Shown: positions 36,291-44,637, counted from the stretch's first letter. The stretch: 64,000 nt of DNA from JBDOQU01 sp039839375 (GCF_039839375.1 NZ_JBDOQU010000003.1:186001-250000), one strand, 5' to 3'. The notes: generated from the letters alone by a model not told the origin. Program-made: numbers and translations.

Positions 36291-36848
36291 GTGAGCAAAC
36301 CGGTTCTGTGGTTCAGCGCGATCCTGGGCGTGGTCGCGCTCCTTGCCGTCTGGCTGGGTTTCGCGCTGGCGCCGGCGAGGGTCGCCACGCTGCCTCCGCC
36401 CATCGCCGACGGCTCCGCCCTGCCGAGGCCAGCGCCCGACATAAGCTTTTCCGATGCCTCGGGCAACAGTCTGACACTGGATGACTTCCAGGGGCGGTAC
36501 GTGTTGCTCAACCTCTGGGCCACATGGTGCGCACCCTGCGTGGAGGAGATGCCTTCGCTCGACCGCCTACAGGCGGCGCTCGGCGGGGAGCGATTCGAGG
36601 TCGTGGCGCTGTCGATCGATCGCGGCGGCATGGCGGAAGTGGAGCCGTTCTACAGCCGGGTCGGCGTGGTCAATCTCAGTATCTATCTGGATCCCACCGC
36701 CCGCGCCCCGATCGCCTTCGGTGCGCAGGGGCTGCCGACCACCTACCTGATTGACCCGGAAGGCCGCATCGTCGCCGCCTATCCCGGCGCCAAGGAATGG
36801 GACAGCCGGGCTTCGATCGAGGAAATCAGGAGGTATCTGGAGGGGTAA
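36291..36848 (+). CDS. TlpA-like membrane-anchored thioredoxin
   Basis: 185 residues from GTG 36291 with AGGAAGG 9 bases upstream. One N-terminal membrane helix (about 6-24) anchors a thioredoxin domain; the active site is WATWCAPC near 80, with LPTTYLIDPEGRI as the cis-proline loop. TlpA/ResA-like proteins reduce disulfides in the periplasm, for example in cytochrome maturation. It is divergent from argH; in several alphaproteobacteria a tlpA gene lies at this place. The larger open frame upstream is the shadow of argH. Confidence 0.9.
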   Translation: MSKPVLWFSAILGVVALLAVWLGFALAPARVATLPPPIADGSALPRPAPDISFSDASGNSLTLDDFQGRYVLLNLWATWCAPCVEEMPSLDRLQAALGGERFEVVALSIDRGGMAEVEPFYSRVGVVNLSIYLDPTARAPIAFGAQGLPTTYLIDPEGRIVAAYPGAKEWDSRASIEEIRRYLEG

Positions 36849-36855
36849 AGGAAAG

Positions 36856-36961
36856 CCCCCTCACCCTCCCGGCTTTCGCCGGGTCCCTCCCTCTCCCACG
36901 AAGGGGAGAGGGTGAAGTTGTTAGCCCTCTCCCCTCCGTGGGAGAGGGTTGGGTGAGGGGG
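36856..36961. repeat. 106-bp nested inverted repeat
   Basis: Outer arms CCCCCTCACC (36856-36865) and GGTGAGGGGG (36952-36961), a second pair CCCTCTCCCAC / GTGGGAGAGGG (36889-36899, 36938-36948) and a third AGGGGAGAGGG / CCCTCTCCCCT (36902-36912, 36925-36935) nest into one long hairpin, with a small side hairpin (CCCGGCTTTCGCCGGG). It fills the gap between the convergent tlpA-like and PRC-barrel genes. Such CT/GA-rich long hairpins are dispersed repeats in many proteobacteria and may terminate transcription both ways. Confidence 0.85.
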
Positions 36962-36970
36962 TTAACAGTT

Positions 36971-37717
36971 CTAGTCGTCCCAGGACTCCATCTGCGTTTC
37001 ATCGAACGGGGTGACGATTTCCACCTCGTCGCCGGCGTAGGGCAGCATGTAGAAGGTGTAGCCCGGGTGGAAGCCGTAGCCGTAGCCATAATAGGGATAG
37101 GCATAGCGTCCGGTCCCCACGGCGGGATCGACGATGACGGCCATGATCATGCCCTGGTCGTCGAAGATCAGATCGTCGACATAGCCGTAGGCGGCGTCGC
37201 CGTCGTTCAGCAGCGCATAGTCGCCGATCAGTTCGCTGGCCTTCCAGACCCGTGGCCCGGTCAGCAGATCGTCATTCACCTGCTCCGCGATCATGCCTTC
37301 GGGCATGGTGAAGTAGCCCGACTCGCCGAAGAGCGAGTAGCGCTCCATATTGTCTTCATTGATCGGGACCGTGATGTCATCGCCTTCCCCGGCGATCGTT
37401 ACCTCTTCCCAGGGGACGCTGATATGGGAATCGCCGATGTCGAGGAAGCCGCCCACTTCCACGATGAGGCTCAGGATCCGGCCATCCTCGCCGATCAGGA
37501 CATTCTCGATATCGCCGATCTCCGCCCCGTCGGCGCCGGTGACGTCGACCTCATCCATGAACTCTTCGGCGCTCCAGCCATTGGAGTAGATTTCGTCATA
37601 GTTCCACTCCGCAAGCGCGGTGGGCGCCTGGGAAGCGTCCTGGGCCATCGCCGGCATGGCGGCGAAGCCGAGGCTCAAGGTGATCGCTGTGCCTGAGATA
37701 AGTGTTTTATAGGTCAT
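36971..37717 (-). CDS. exported PRC-barrel protein
   Basis: 248 residues from ATG 37717 with a clear signal peptide (to about residue 25, AMA cleavage). Three PRC-barrel-like stretches follow: GAEIGDIENVLIGEDGRIL near 65, VNDDLLTGPRVWKASELIG near 150 and a last repeat near 175 (GYVDDLIFDDQGMIMAVIVD). The tail GYGFHPGYTFYMLP is Tyr/Gly-rich. PRC-barrels bind RNA or protein partners; an envelope form is common in alphaproteobacteria, role unknown. The upstream region 37718-37879 is AT-rich and probably holds the promoter. Confidence 0.83.
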   Translation of the reverse strand: MTYKTLISGTAITLSLGFAAMPAMAQDASQAPTALAEWNYDEIYSNGWSAEEFMDEVDVTGADGAEIGDIENVLIGEDGRILSLIVEVGGFLDIGDSHISVPWEEVTIAGEGDDITVPINEDNMERYSLFGESGYFTMPEGMIAEQVNDDLLTGPRVWKASELIGDYALLNDGDAAYGYVDDLIFDDQGMIMAVIVDPAVGTGRYAYPYYGYGYGFHPGYTFYMLPYAGDEVEIVTPFDETQMESWDD

Positions 37718-37879
37718 TGGTGAATGCCCTCCTTGTTCGTGGAGACATTCATGTAACAATGTTGAGGCGCAATTTAAGAAGTGTGCGGGTTAAACAAAAT
37801 TAATATTTTTTCAATACTGAAAGCGGGTTAATGACCCGTCCATATTTTTCTCAGATATTTATTAAGATGTCAGTTTTCT

Positions 37880-38752
37880 TTATCGCGTCGGGACGGGCGT
37901 GTCCTTGGAATAATCATAGAAGCCGCGCCCGACCTTCCGGCCCAGCCAGCCGGCCTCGACATATTTCACCAGCAGCGGGCAGGGACGGTATTTGCTGTCG
38001 GCCAGCCCGTCATAGAGCACGTTCATGATCGACAGGCAGGTGTCCAGCCCGATGAAGTCCGCCAGCTCCAGCGGTCCCATCGGATGGTTGGCGCCCAGCT
38101 TCATGGCGGTGTCGATGGCCTCGACCGACCCCACTCCCTCATAAAGGGTGTAGATCGCCTCGTTGATCATCGGCAGCAGGATGCGGTTGACGATGAAGGC
38201 CGGGAAATCCTCCGATACGGCGGAGGTCTTGCCCAGCTTGTGGGCGAGATCGCGGACCGACTGATAGGTGTCCTCGCTGGTCGCGATGCCGCGGATGATC
38301 TCCACAAGCTGCATCACCGGCACCGGATTCATGAAATGCATGCCGATGAAGCGTTCCGGCCGGTCGGTCGTCGCCGCCAGCCGGGTGATGGAGATGGAGG
38401 AGGTGTTGGTGGCGACCATCGCGCCGGCCTTCAGGTGCGGGACCAGCTGCTTGAAGATGTCCCGCTTGATGTCCTCATTCTCGGTCGCCGCTTCGATCAC
38501 GAGGTCGCTTGCGTCGAAGATGCGGTAGTCGGTGCCGGTCTTGATACGGCTCAGCGCGGCGTCCTTGTCCGCGGCCTCGATCTTCCCTTTGGAAGCCTGG
38601 CGGGCCAGATGCCCGTCGATGCCGGCGACCGCCTTCTCCAGCGCCTCGGGCCGAACGTCCAGAAGGGTGACATCGAAGCCGTGGAGCGCGCAGACCTGCG
38701 CGATTCCGCTGCCCATCTGGCCAGCGCCGATAACACCGATGGTCTGGATCAT
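37880..38752 (-). CDS. 3-hydroxybutyryl-CoA dehydrogenase
   Basis: 290 residues from ATG 38752. NAD site IGVIGAGQMGSGIAQVCA at 5-22; the catalytic His-Glu pair lies in GMHFMNPVPVMQLVEII near 140-155 (His and Glu), with SSISIT near 115. The length is that of stand-alone 3-hydroxyacyl-CoA dehydrogenases (HbdA/PaaH type), which oxidise (S)-3-hydroxybutyryl-CoA to acetoacetyl-CoA. No other fatty-acid or PHB gene is adjacent. Confidence 0.95.
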   Translation of the reverse strand: MIQTIGVIGAGQMGSGIAQVCALHGFDVTLLDVRPEALEKAVAGIDGHLARQASKGKIEAADKDAALSRIKTGTDYRIFDASDLVIEAATENEDIKRDIFKQLVPHLKAGAMVATNTSSISITRLAATTDRPERFIGMHFMNPVPVMQLVEIIRGIATSEDTYQSVRDLAHKLGKTSAVSEDFPAFIVNRILLPMINEAIYTLYEGVGSVEAIDTAMKLGANHPMGPLELADFIGLDTCLSIMNVLYDGLADSKYRPCPLLVKYVEAGWLGRKVGRGFYDYSKDTPVPTR

Positions 38753-38906
38753 ACCGTTTGTCCCGCCGCTTTCTCTCTCTTCGCCGATGGCGCGCAACCG
38801 CTCTAGTGCGCTGCAACATGAGAGTGGGGACGATAGGAGTGGCCGGGGCAGGCTGTCAACGCGCGTAATGACGATTGAATGACGGTCTTTCGCTGGGACT
38901 CGACCC

Positions 38907-39470
38907 TTAGCGGTTGGCCCCCGGCTTCCACAACACGTCCGCCGCGCCCTTGTCGTTGAGCCAGCGGGCCAGCACGAACAGATGGTCCGAGAGCCGGTTG
39001 ACGTAGCGCAGCGCCGCCTCGTTCACTGCTTCGGCCGTCGCCAGCTCCGTCATCAGCCGTTCGGCGCGGCGCGCCACCGTCCGGCCCAGATGCAGATAGG
39101 CCGCGGCGGGCGATCCGCCGGGCAGAACGAAGCTCTTCAGGGGCGAAAGCTCGGCGTTCAGCCGGTCGATCTCCTGCTCCAGCCTCTCCACCTGCGCATC
39201 GACGATCCGCAGGGGTGGGTATTCGGGATTCTCGCGCTCCGGCGTGCAGAGGTCCGCGCCCAGATCGAACAGATCGTTCTGGATGCGCTCCAGCATCGCG
39301 TCGGCCTCTCCCTGCGCATGCAGCCGGGCAAGGCCGAGGACGCCATTGGCCTCGTCGACGGTGCCGATGGCGTCCATGCGCAGGGAATGCTTCGGCACGC
39401 GGGTCCCGTCGCCAAGCGACGTTTGGCCCTTGTCTCCGCCACGGGTATAGATGCGGGTAAGCTGGACCAT
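38907..39470 (-). CDS. PduO-type cob(I)alamin adenosyltransferase
   Basis: 187 residues. The ATP motif TRGGDKGQTSLGDGTRVPK at about 9-27 and the C-terminal helix pattern RRAERLMTEL...YVNRLSDHLFVLARWLN are diagnostic of PduO-type (MMAB-like) enzymes. They attach the adenosyl group of ATP to cobalamin to make coenzyme B12. It is followed 51 bases later by a HIG1-like gene on the same strand in antisense order (39522-39719 comes first), so the two may share a transcript. Confidence 0.93.
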   Translation of the reverse strand: MVQLTRIYTRGGDKGQTSLGDGTRVPKHSLRMDAIGTVDEANGVLGLARLHAQGEADAMLERIQNDLFDLGADLCTPERENPEYPPLRIVDAQVERLEQEIDRLNAELSPLKSFVLPGGSPAAAYLHLGRTVARRAERLMTELATAEAVNEAALRYVNRLSDHLFVLARWLNDKGAADVLWKPGANR

Positions 39471-39521
39471 CGGCCGCCTGCCTGTCGTTCGTTAGGATAT
39501 ACGGGCGTCAGGGTATGCGGG

Positions 39522-39719
39522 TCAGCCGCCGCGCGTCCATAGCGCCAGCGCGAAGAACAATATGGCCACGCCCTGAAGGATGATGCGCCAGCGCATCATG
39601 GTGTTGCCGTACTTGGCGTTGAACTCGCCGTTCCGCGCCATGCCGACCATCCCGATGCCCAGGGAGGCGACCACGCCGATCATCGACAGGATGGCGAGAA
39701 TGAGGAAGACCGTGCTCAT
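39522..39719 (-). CDS. small twin-helix membrane protein (HIG1-like)
   Basis: 65 residues with two membrane helices (about 3-27 and 44-61) linked by a charged loop containing NGEFNAKYGNTMMRWR. This is the pattern of the HIG1 domain of small inner-membrane proteins in alphaproteobacteria, related to mitochondrial respiratory supercomplex factors. The bacterial function is unproved. It is upstream of the PduO gene on the same strand, 51 bases apart. Confidence 0.82.
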   Translation of the reverse strand: MSTVFLILAILSMIGVVASLGIGMVGMARNGEFNAKYGNTMMRWRIILQGVAILFFALALWTRGG

Positions 39720-39809
39720 GATGGGTTAGTATATAGCGAGCGTCGCGGCGGAATGACAGGGGCCGCCGAGGGGAAACGGAACGCCGGGAAACGGAAGCAA
39801 GGAGAGCCG

Positions 39810-40253
39810 ATGTCGCCGGAGCCCCAGCCCCCGGTTCCCGAATCCCTCGCCTCCCGGCCGCGCCGGCCGCCCCGCCTGCTGGTGGCGGCGTCGATCACGC
39901 TGGGTTTCGTCTTCATCTACCTGACGGCGCAGGATTTCGCCTCGCGCGGGCCGCTGGCCGACGCGCCGCGAGAGGCGCTGTTCCGGCTGGGGCTGGCCAT
40001 CCTGGCCTTCAATCTGGGCTATATCGTCGCGCCGCTGGCGCTGGGGCGCGGGCCGTGGCTGACCTTCCTGGGCGCGCTGATCCTGGGGCCGACGGTGATC
40101 GGCTGGCTGCTCATGTTCTGGCCGGGGATGCTGTTCAGTCCCGTTCTGGCCTTTCTGGGCGTGGCGGCCGCGGGCATCCTGCTGGCCCTCTATTTCTACG
40201 TCTTCTGGTATTTCGTAACGGAGTTCATGGGCAACCGCACGCCCGGCGGTTAA
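39810..40253 (+). CDS. hypothetical membrane protein
   Basis: 147 residues from ATG 39810, with AAGGAGAG upstream (39801-ish); an upstream ATG at 39753 is possible but poorly placed. Four membrane helices (about 24-42, 63-81, 88-106, 112-135) follow a Pro-rich N terminus. No family is recognised. Its last bases overlap the next gene on the opposite strand by 4 (40250-40253). Confidence 0.65.
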   Translation: MSPEPQPPVPESLASRPRRPPRLLVAASITLGFVFIYLTAQDFASRGPLADAPREALFRLGLAILAFNLGYIVAPLALGRGPWLTFLGALILGPTVIGWLLMFWPGMLFSPVLAFLGVAAAGILLALYFYVFWYFVTEFMGNRTPGG

Positions 40254-40651
40254 GGAGTCGCCGGCTTCTCCGCCGGCAGGGGGAAGTTCAATCCTTGGTC
40301 AGGTTTCGGCGGCGGGATCGGGAAGGAAGGGGCTTCCGTCATGGCGGCCGACAGGACGCCCACGATCTCCCAATGGTCCGCGCCCAGCCGACAGGCGGTT
40401 CCCTCGACGGCCACCGCGCCGCCCGATCCTTCGTCAATCGTATAGTCGCGGCAGATGCGGGGCGCGGTTTCCGTCCGCGTCACGGTCATCGTCCGGCCGC
40501 TCGATGGCAGCGTGGCAGGGACGCCCGTCGGCCTGGTCTCCAGGATCGACTGGAAGGCGGCGCGGTCCGCCTGATCGAGCACTTGCGCCCCGGCGGGAGT
40601 GGGCGGCGCGAGGAGCGCGAGCAGGAGGACCAGGGTCGGTCGACGGCGCAT
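40250..40651 (-). CDS. hypothetical exported protein
   Basis: 133 residues from ATG 40651 with a signal peptide (LVLLLALLAPPTPAGAQ, cleavage near residue 22). Two cysteines in the mature part (ICRDY and TACRLG) could form a disulfide. The C-terminal third is Pro-rich. I do not recognise a family; an envelope surface-antigen-like protein is possible. Convergent with the membrane-protein gene at 39810. Confidence 0.6.
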   Translation of the reverse strand: MRRRPTLVLLLALLAPPTPAGAQVLDQADRAAFQSILETRPTGVPATLPSSGRTMTVTRTETAPRICRDYTIDEGSGGAVAVEGTACRLGADHWEIVGVLSAAMTEAPSFPIPPPKPDQGLNFPLPAEKPATP

Positions 40652-40835
40652 GGTCCCGATTAAGCCCTCATGCGGGCTTCCCCTCAACCGTCCATTGACG
40701 ATCCGGCGGAACGGCCGGTAGGGTGACGCCATGGTCAAGGCGCTTGGAAATTTTCGGCGAATTAGGGGCCCGGTTCTCGCTTGAGGACCGGGGCGTAACG
40801 CTTTCCCTTCTTCAGATCGCCGAAGGATTTTTCCG

Positions 40836-41129
40836 ATGACGACCCCCAAACAGGCGACAGAACAGGCGGCCGTGTCCGCCGTCGCCGCATCTCCCCTCTA
40901 CCATTATTCTGTGACCGCCCAGGCGGAGCCCGCCACATTGCCGCGCGTGATCGAGCCGTTCGCCAAGCTGGGGCTGGCGCCGGTCGCCCTCCATGCCGTC
41001 ACGGAGGGCGGCCGGATGTCGATCGACCTCAGGATGGCGGGGCTGGAGGATGGGATGGCGCGCCATATCGCCGACCGGCTGCGCCAGATGATCGGCGTCG
41101 AACAGGTGCTGCTGGCGTCCGCCGGCTAG
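40836..41129 (+). CDS. hypothetical protein, ACT-like
   Basis: 97 residues from ATG 40836, with no clear SD (the upstream bases read GATTTTTCCG). The middle reads LYHYSVTAQAEPATLPRVIEP and AEPATLPRVIEPFAKLGLAPV, then RMSIDLRMAGLEDGMARHIA, which resembles an ACT-type ligand-binding fold with alternating strands and helices. A stand-alone ACT-like domain of this type would be regulatory. It is 7 bases before the NUDIX gene, so the two are probably one operon. Confidence 0.62.
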   Translation: MTTPKQATEQAAVSAVAASPLYHYSVTAQAEPATLPRVIEPFAKLGLAPVALHAVTEGGRMSIDLRMAGLEDGMARHIADRLRQMIGVEQVLLASAG

Positions 41130-41136
41130 GAGATCC

Positions 41137-41982
41137 ATGAGCTATCTCGATCGTATCCGCGCCTGTACCAGCCATGATCTGGCGGGCTTCCTGCCCTTCA
41201 TGGCCGACGGCGCGCGGATCGGCTGGGTGAAGCCGGAAACGGCGTCGCACCTCCGCCGCATGGACGGCGCGTTCGAGGTGACGGACCGATCCGTCGCCCT
41301 TTCCGGCCGGCTGACGGGGTTCGAGGAACGCTCGGCCGCCATGGCGGAGGCGGCAGTTTCCCTGGCGGAAGCCGGCATCGTCCGGCATCTGCGGGGCGAG
41401 GATTATTCCGCCCGCCGGCGCTGGGGCGAACCGCCGCTCTTCCGGGTCGAACGCGGCGCGACGACGGTCTTCGGCCTTCTCTCCTTCGGCATCCATCTCA
41501 ACGGCTTCGTTCGGACCAATGACGGGCTGGAGATGTGGGTCGGGCGACGGGCGAAGGACCGGCTGATCGCGCCGGGCAAGCTCGACAATCTGGTCGGCGG
41601 CGGGCAGCCACACGGGCTGACCCTGACGGAGAATGTCGTCAAGGAATGCGCGGAGGAGGCGGGCCTGCCGCAGGAAATGGCGCTCCAGGCAAAACCGGTC
41701 GGCGCCATCACCTATGCCTTGGAAAAGCCCAACGGGCTGAAGCGCGACGTCCTCTTCCTCTACGATCTGGAGCTGTCCGAGGATTTTCGGCCGGTGAACA
41801 TGGACGGCGAGGTCTCCGAATTCAATCGCTGGCCGGTCGCCAAGGCGGCCGAGACGGTGCGCGACACGGACGAGTTCAAGTTCAACTGCGCCCCCGTCGT
41901 CATCGACTTCCTGATCCGCCACGGCATCCTGACCCCCGACGACCCCGACTATCTGGAGATATTGACGGAGCTGCGGTCGTAA
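41137..41982 (+). CDS. NUDIX hydrolase with DUF4743 N-terminal domain
   Basis: 281 residues. The first about 115 residues fit the DUF4743 region. The Nudix box is at about 150-172 (GGQPHGLTLTENVVKECAEE): the REUxEE core reads KECAEE, with the Arg replaced by Lys, which several members tolerate. The family resembles plant thiamine-diphosphate-related and TPK3-type NUDIX enzymes that remove damaged or unusual nucleoside and thiamin diphosphates. The substrate is unproved. It lies in an operon with the ACT-like gene. Confidence 0.85.
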   Translation: MSYLDRIRACTSHDLAGFLPFMADGARIGWVKPETASHLRRMDGAFEVTDRSVALSGRLTGFEERSAAMAEAAVSLAEAGIVRHLRGEDYSARRRWGEPPLFRVERGATTVFGLLSFGIHLNGFVRTNDGLEMWVGRRAKDRLIAPGKLDNLVGGGQPHGLTLTENVVKECAEEAGLPQEMALQAKPVGAITYALEKPNGLKRDVLFLYDLELSEDFRPVNMDGEVSEFNRWPVAKAAETVRDTDEFKFNCAPVVIDFLIRHGILTPDDPDYLEILTELRS

Positions 41983-42012
41983 GGGGCGGGGTTCTTGCCT
42001 TTTCCCAAAACC

Positions 42013-42171
42013 GTCATGCCGGACTTGATCCGGCATCCATACAGTGCCGATGAAGGCCCGGACCGTGCCCTTCCTGCACCGCCGATGGAGCGGCGCTGGC
42101 CTATGGATTCCGGATCAAGTCCGGAATGACCAATAAAAACAATGTCATGCTGGACTTGATCCAGCATCCAT
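42013..42171. repeat. REP-like palindrome cluster 1
   Basis: Three palindromes of one type: 42013-42040 (GTCATGCCGGACTTGATCC...), 42103-42130 (ATTCCGGATCAAGTCCGGAAT core) and 42144-42171 (CTGGACTTGATCCAG core). The last two are joined by an A-rich linker around CAATAAAAACAATG and form the twin unit also found at 52069-52139 and 56629-56700. A GC-rich hairpin CCGCCGATGGAGCGGCG stands before the second one. The cluster fills the gap between the NUDIX gene and the shared tail of gluQRS. Confidence 0.88.
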
Positions 42172-42268
42172 ACGGTGTCGATGGCGGACGGGGCGGCGGC
42201 ATTTCCACGCCGGCGGTGGAGCGGCGAGCGCTCATGAATTCCGGACCAGCCCCGATTGACCACATAAG

Positions 42269-42327
42269 CCTCATGGTGAGCCCGTCGAACCATGGGCCCG
42301 CACCTTTCGACAGGCTCAAGGTGAGGA
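42269..42327. repeat. TTCGACAGGCTC-type dispersed repeats, copies 2 and 3
   Basis: CCTCATGGTGAGCCCGTCGAA at 42269-42289 and TTTCGACAGGCTCAAGGTGAGG at 42305-42327 are inverted copies facing each other. The second overlaps the 3' end of gluQRS: the gene's stop codon (42316-42318) and last three codons lie inside the repeat. Confidence 0.75.
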
Positions 42328-43167
42328 GTTTTCTCCAAACCCCGCCAGCCGCCTTACTTCCTCCGGGCTCAGCCCCTGGTCGCGGTAGGCGCGGATGGAT
42401 TTGCTGTCGGCGCGCTTGGCGAGGCGCTGGCCGGATTCGTCCTCGATCAGCCGGTGGTGCCAATATTCCGGCGTGGCATAGCCCAGCAGCGCCTGCAGCA
42501 GACTGTGGATGTGGGTTGAGGGGAAGAGGTCGAGGCCGCGGGTCACCAGCGTCACGCCCTGGAGGTGGTCGTCCACCGTGACCGCGAGATGGTAGCTGGT
42601 GGGCGCGTCCTTGCGGCTCAGCGCCACGTCGCCCAGAAGGCCGGGTCGGGCCTGCTGGCGTCCGGCTTCGCGGTCGGTCCAGGCGAGCGGCCCCGTCAGG
42701 TCCAGCGCCTTCTCCACATCCAGGCGGAGGGCGTGGGAATCGCCGCGCGCCAGCCGCGCCTCGCGCTCGGCCGTCGGCAGGTTGCGGCAGGTTCCGGGAT
42801 AAAGCGGCCCGTCCGGCCCCTGCGGCGCGCCGCCCATGCGGGCGATCTCCTCCCTGATCTCCCGGCGGGTGCAGAAGCAGGGGTAGAGGACGTCCATCGC
42901 CTCCAGCCGGTCGGCCGCCGCGCGATAATCGTCCAGATGGTCGGACTGCCGGCGGACCGGCTCCTCCCAGGAGAGGCCTAGCCAGGCGAGGTCATCGAGA
43001 ATCGCCGCCTCGAATTCCGGACGGCAGCGGCCGGGGTCGATATCCTCGATGCGCAGCAGGAAGCGCCCATCCCCGGCGGTGGCGCGGGCGAAGAGGGCGC
43101 TGTGCGCGTGCCCCAGATGCAGCAGGCCGGTGGGGCTGGGGGCGAAGCGGGTGACGATGCCATCCAT
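42316..43167 (-). CDS. gluQ: tRNA glutamyl-Q(34) synthetase
   Basis: 283 residues from ATG 43167. The HIGH-like motif is FAPSPTGLLHLGHAH at 8-22; the KMSKS-equivalent is GQRLAKRADSKSI near 255. The zinc cysteines are in YPCFCTRREI and PGTCRNL. The anticodon-binding domain of GluRS is absent, as expected: this enzyme charges Glu onto the queuosine base of tRNA-Asp. The last residues SSP and the stop codon are contributed by a dispersed repeat (42305-42327), so the natural C terminus may have been different. Confidence 0.93.
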   Translation of the reverse strand: MDGIVTRFAPSPTGLLHLGHAHSALFARATAGDGRFLLRIEDIDPGRCRPEFEAAILDDLAWLGLSWEEPVRRQSDHLDDYRAAADRLEAMDVLYPCFCTRREIREEIARMGGAPQGPDGPLYPGTCRNLPTAEREARLARGDSHALRLDVEKALDLTGPLAWTDREAGRQQARPGLLGDVALSRKDAPTSYHLAVTVDDHLQGVTLVTRGLDLFPSTHIHSLLQALLGYATPEYWHHRLIEDESGQRLAKRADSKSIRAYRDQGLSPEEVRRLAGFGENSSP

Positions 43168-43236
43168 ATGCCGGCTGGCATAGCCGGCCCGCGCTCCTGT
43201 TGACAAGCCGCGCCGCGATCTCTTCGATGGCGCGCC

Positions 43237-43899
43237 ATGACCGTCATCCCCCGCCTTTCCGGCCCGTCCCACCCGCCCGCTTCCGACGCCGCGCCGCGCA
43301 AGCTCGTCATCCTGCTGCACGGTGTCGGCGCCGACGGGCAGGATCTGATCGGCCTCGCCCCGCCGCTGTCGGGTGTGCTGCCGGACGCGGAGTTCCTGGC
43401 CCCCGACGGGCCGGAGCCGTGCGACATGGCGCCCTTCGGCCGTCAATGGTTCAGCCTTCAGGACCGGACGCCGTCGCGGATGCTGGCCGGCATCCAGGCG
43501 ACCGCCCCGATCCTCGACGCCTTCATCGACGAGGCGCTGGCCGAGCGCGGCCTGACCGACGCCGACCTGGCGCTGGTCGGGTTCAGCCAGGGGACGATGA
43601 TGTCGCTCCATGTCGCGCCCCGGCGCACCCGCGCCTGCGCCGGCGTGCTCGGCTTCTCCGGCGCGCTGCTGGGGCCGGAACTGCTGCCGGCCGAAGCCCG
43701 GTCGAAGCCGCCGGTGATGCTGATCCATGGCGACGCCGATCAGGTCGTGCCCTTCGGCGCGCTGGGGGCGGCCAGGGCGGCGCTGGACGGGGCGGGCTTC
43801 GCGGTCGAGGCGGAGGCGCGGCCCGGCCTCGGCCACGGGATCGATCCGGAGGGGCTGACCGCCGGGGCCAGATTCCTCGTGCAATGCCTCGCCGGCTAG
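43237..43899 (+). CDS. carboxylesterase/phospholipase, alpha/beta hydrolase
   Basis: 220 residues of the YpfH/ESTHER carboxylesterase type. The nucleophile is in LVGFSQGTMM (Ser near 117, GxSxG); the acid is in IHGDADQVVPF and the His in GLGHGID. The oxyanion loop LLHGVGADGQDLIGL near 29-43 is conserved. It hydrolyses small esters or lysophospholipids in the cytoplasm. It is 70 bases from the gluQ start, divergent, and stands alone. Confidence 0.92.
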   Translation: MTVIPRLSGPSHPPASDAAPRKLVILLHGVGADGQDLIGLAPPLSGVLPDAEFLAPDGPEPCDMAPFGRQWFSLQDRTPSRMLAGIQATAPILDAFIDEALAERGLTDADLALVGFSQGTMMSLHVAPRRTRACAGVLGFSGALLGPELLPAEARSKPPVMLIHGDADQVVPFGALGAARAALDGAGFAVEAEARPGLGHGIDPEGLTAGARFLVQCLAG

Positions 43900-44044
43900 G
43901 CCATCTTATCCACAGCGATTACAACAACGTGACATTTGCGCCCCGATAGCCACAAAATGTTGCGACGCCGGAAGCGGCGGTATAGTGATCTGAACGTCGC
44001 GGACGGCCGCGGCGGAAACGAGACGCCAACGGAGGAACGGGTCC

Positions 44045-44632
44045 TTGACGCCCCCGCCCGAGAGTTGCCCGGCTCTGGTTCTCAACGCGGATTTTCGCCC
44101 GTTGAGCTACTTCCCCCTGTCTCTCTGGCCGTGGCAGGAGGCGGTGAAGGCGGTCTTCCTCGACCGGGTCAACATCATCGCCGAATATGACCGGGCGGTG
44201 CGAAGTCCCAGTTTCGAGATGAAGCTTCCCAGCGTCATCTCGCTCAAGGAATTCGTCTCGGCCAGCCGGCGGCCGGCCTTCACCCGCTTCAACGTCTTCC
44301 TCCGCGACCGCTTCTCCTGCCAGTATTGCGACGACCGCTTCCCGACGCATGAGCTGACCTTCGACCATGTCATCCCCCGCTCCCGCGGCGGCAAGACGAC
44401 CTGGGAGAACGTCGTGACGGCCTGCTCCTGCTGCAATCTGCGCAAGGGCAACAAGATGCCCCGCCAGTGCGGCATGACCCCGCTGACCGAACCCTGCCAG
44501 CCGACGACCTACCAGCTCCAGGAGAACGGCCGGTCCTTCCCGCCGAACTTCCTTCATGAGAGCTGGATGGATTTCTGCTACTGGGACATCCCGCTGGAGG
44601 AGCAGTCCCAGACCACCTGGCCGCGCCGGTAG
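44045..44632 (+). CDS. HNH endonuclease family protein
   Basis: 195 residues from TTG 44045, with GGAGG at 44031-44035. The HNH core reads CQYCDDRFPTHELTFDHVIPR, then GGKTTWENVVTACSCCNLRKG: four Cys for zinc plus the His, Asn and His-Asn-like positions. This full-length type is widespread in alphaproteobacteria as a chromosomal gene, not tied to phages. Nuclease activity is predicted; role unknown. No partner gene is obvious. Confidence 0.88.
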   Translation: MTPPPESCPALVLNADFRPLSYFPLSLWPWQEAVKAVFLDRVNIIAEYDRAVRSPSFEMKLPSVISLKEFVSASRRPAFTRFNVFLRDRFSCQYCDDRFPTHELTFDHVIPRSRGGKTTWENVVTACSCCNLRKGNKMPRQCGMTPLTEPCQPTTYQLQENGRSFPPNFLHESWMDFCYWDIPLEEQSQTTWPRR

Positions 44633-44637
44633 CGCCG

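Noticed and set aside
37824..37838. CGGGT-TAATG-ACCCG hairpin in the AT-rich gap after the 3-hydroxybutyryl-CoA dehydrogenase gene
   Set aside because: Only a 5-bp stem and, on the strand that would use it, no T run directly after; may be chance.
42013..42171. Repeat cluster read as a CRISPR array
   Set aside because: The units are palindromes in both orientations with unequal or conserved spacers, without leader or cas genes; they are REP-like.
43906..43914. TTATCCACA, a perfect DnaA-box-like 9-mer
   Set aside because: A single copy between an esterase and an HNH gene, without clustered boxes, an AT-rich unwinding region or replication genes. Not an origin.
44045..44632. HNH gene as part of a defence or phage module
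   Set aside because: No methyltransferase, helicase, terminase or phage structural gene is nearby; this full-length HNH type is a common chromosomal gene in alphaproteobacteria.
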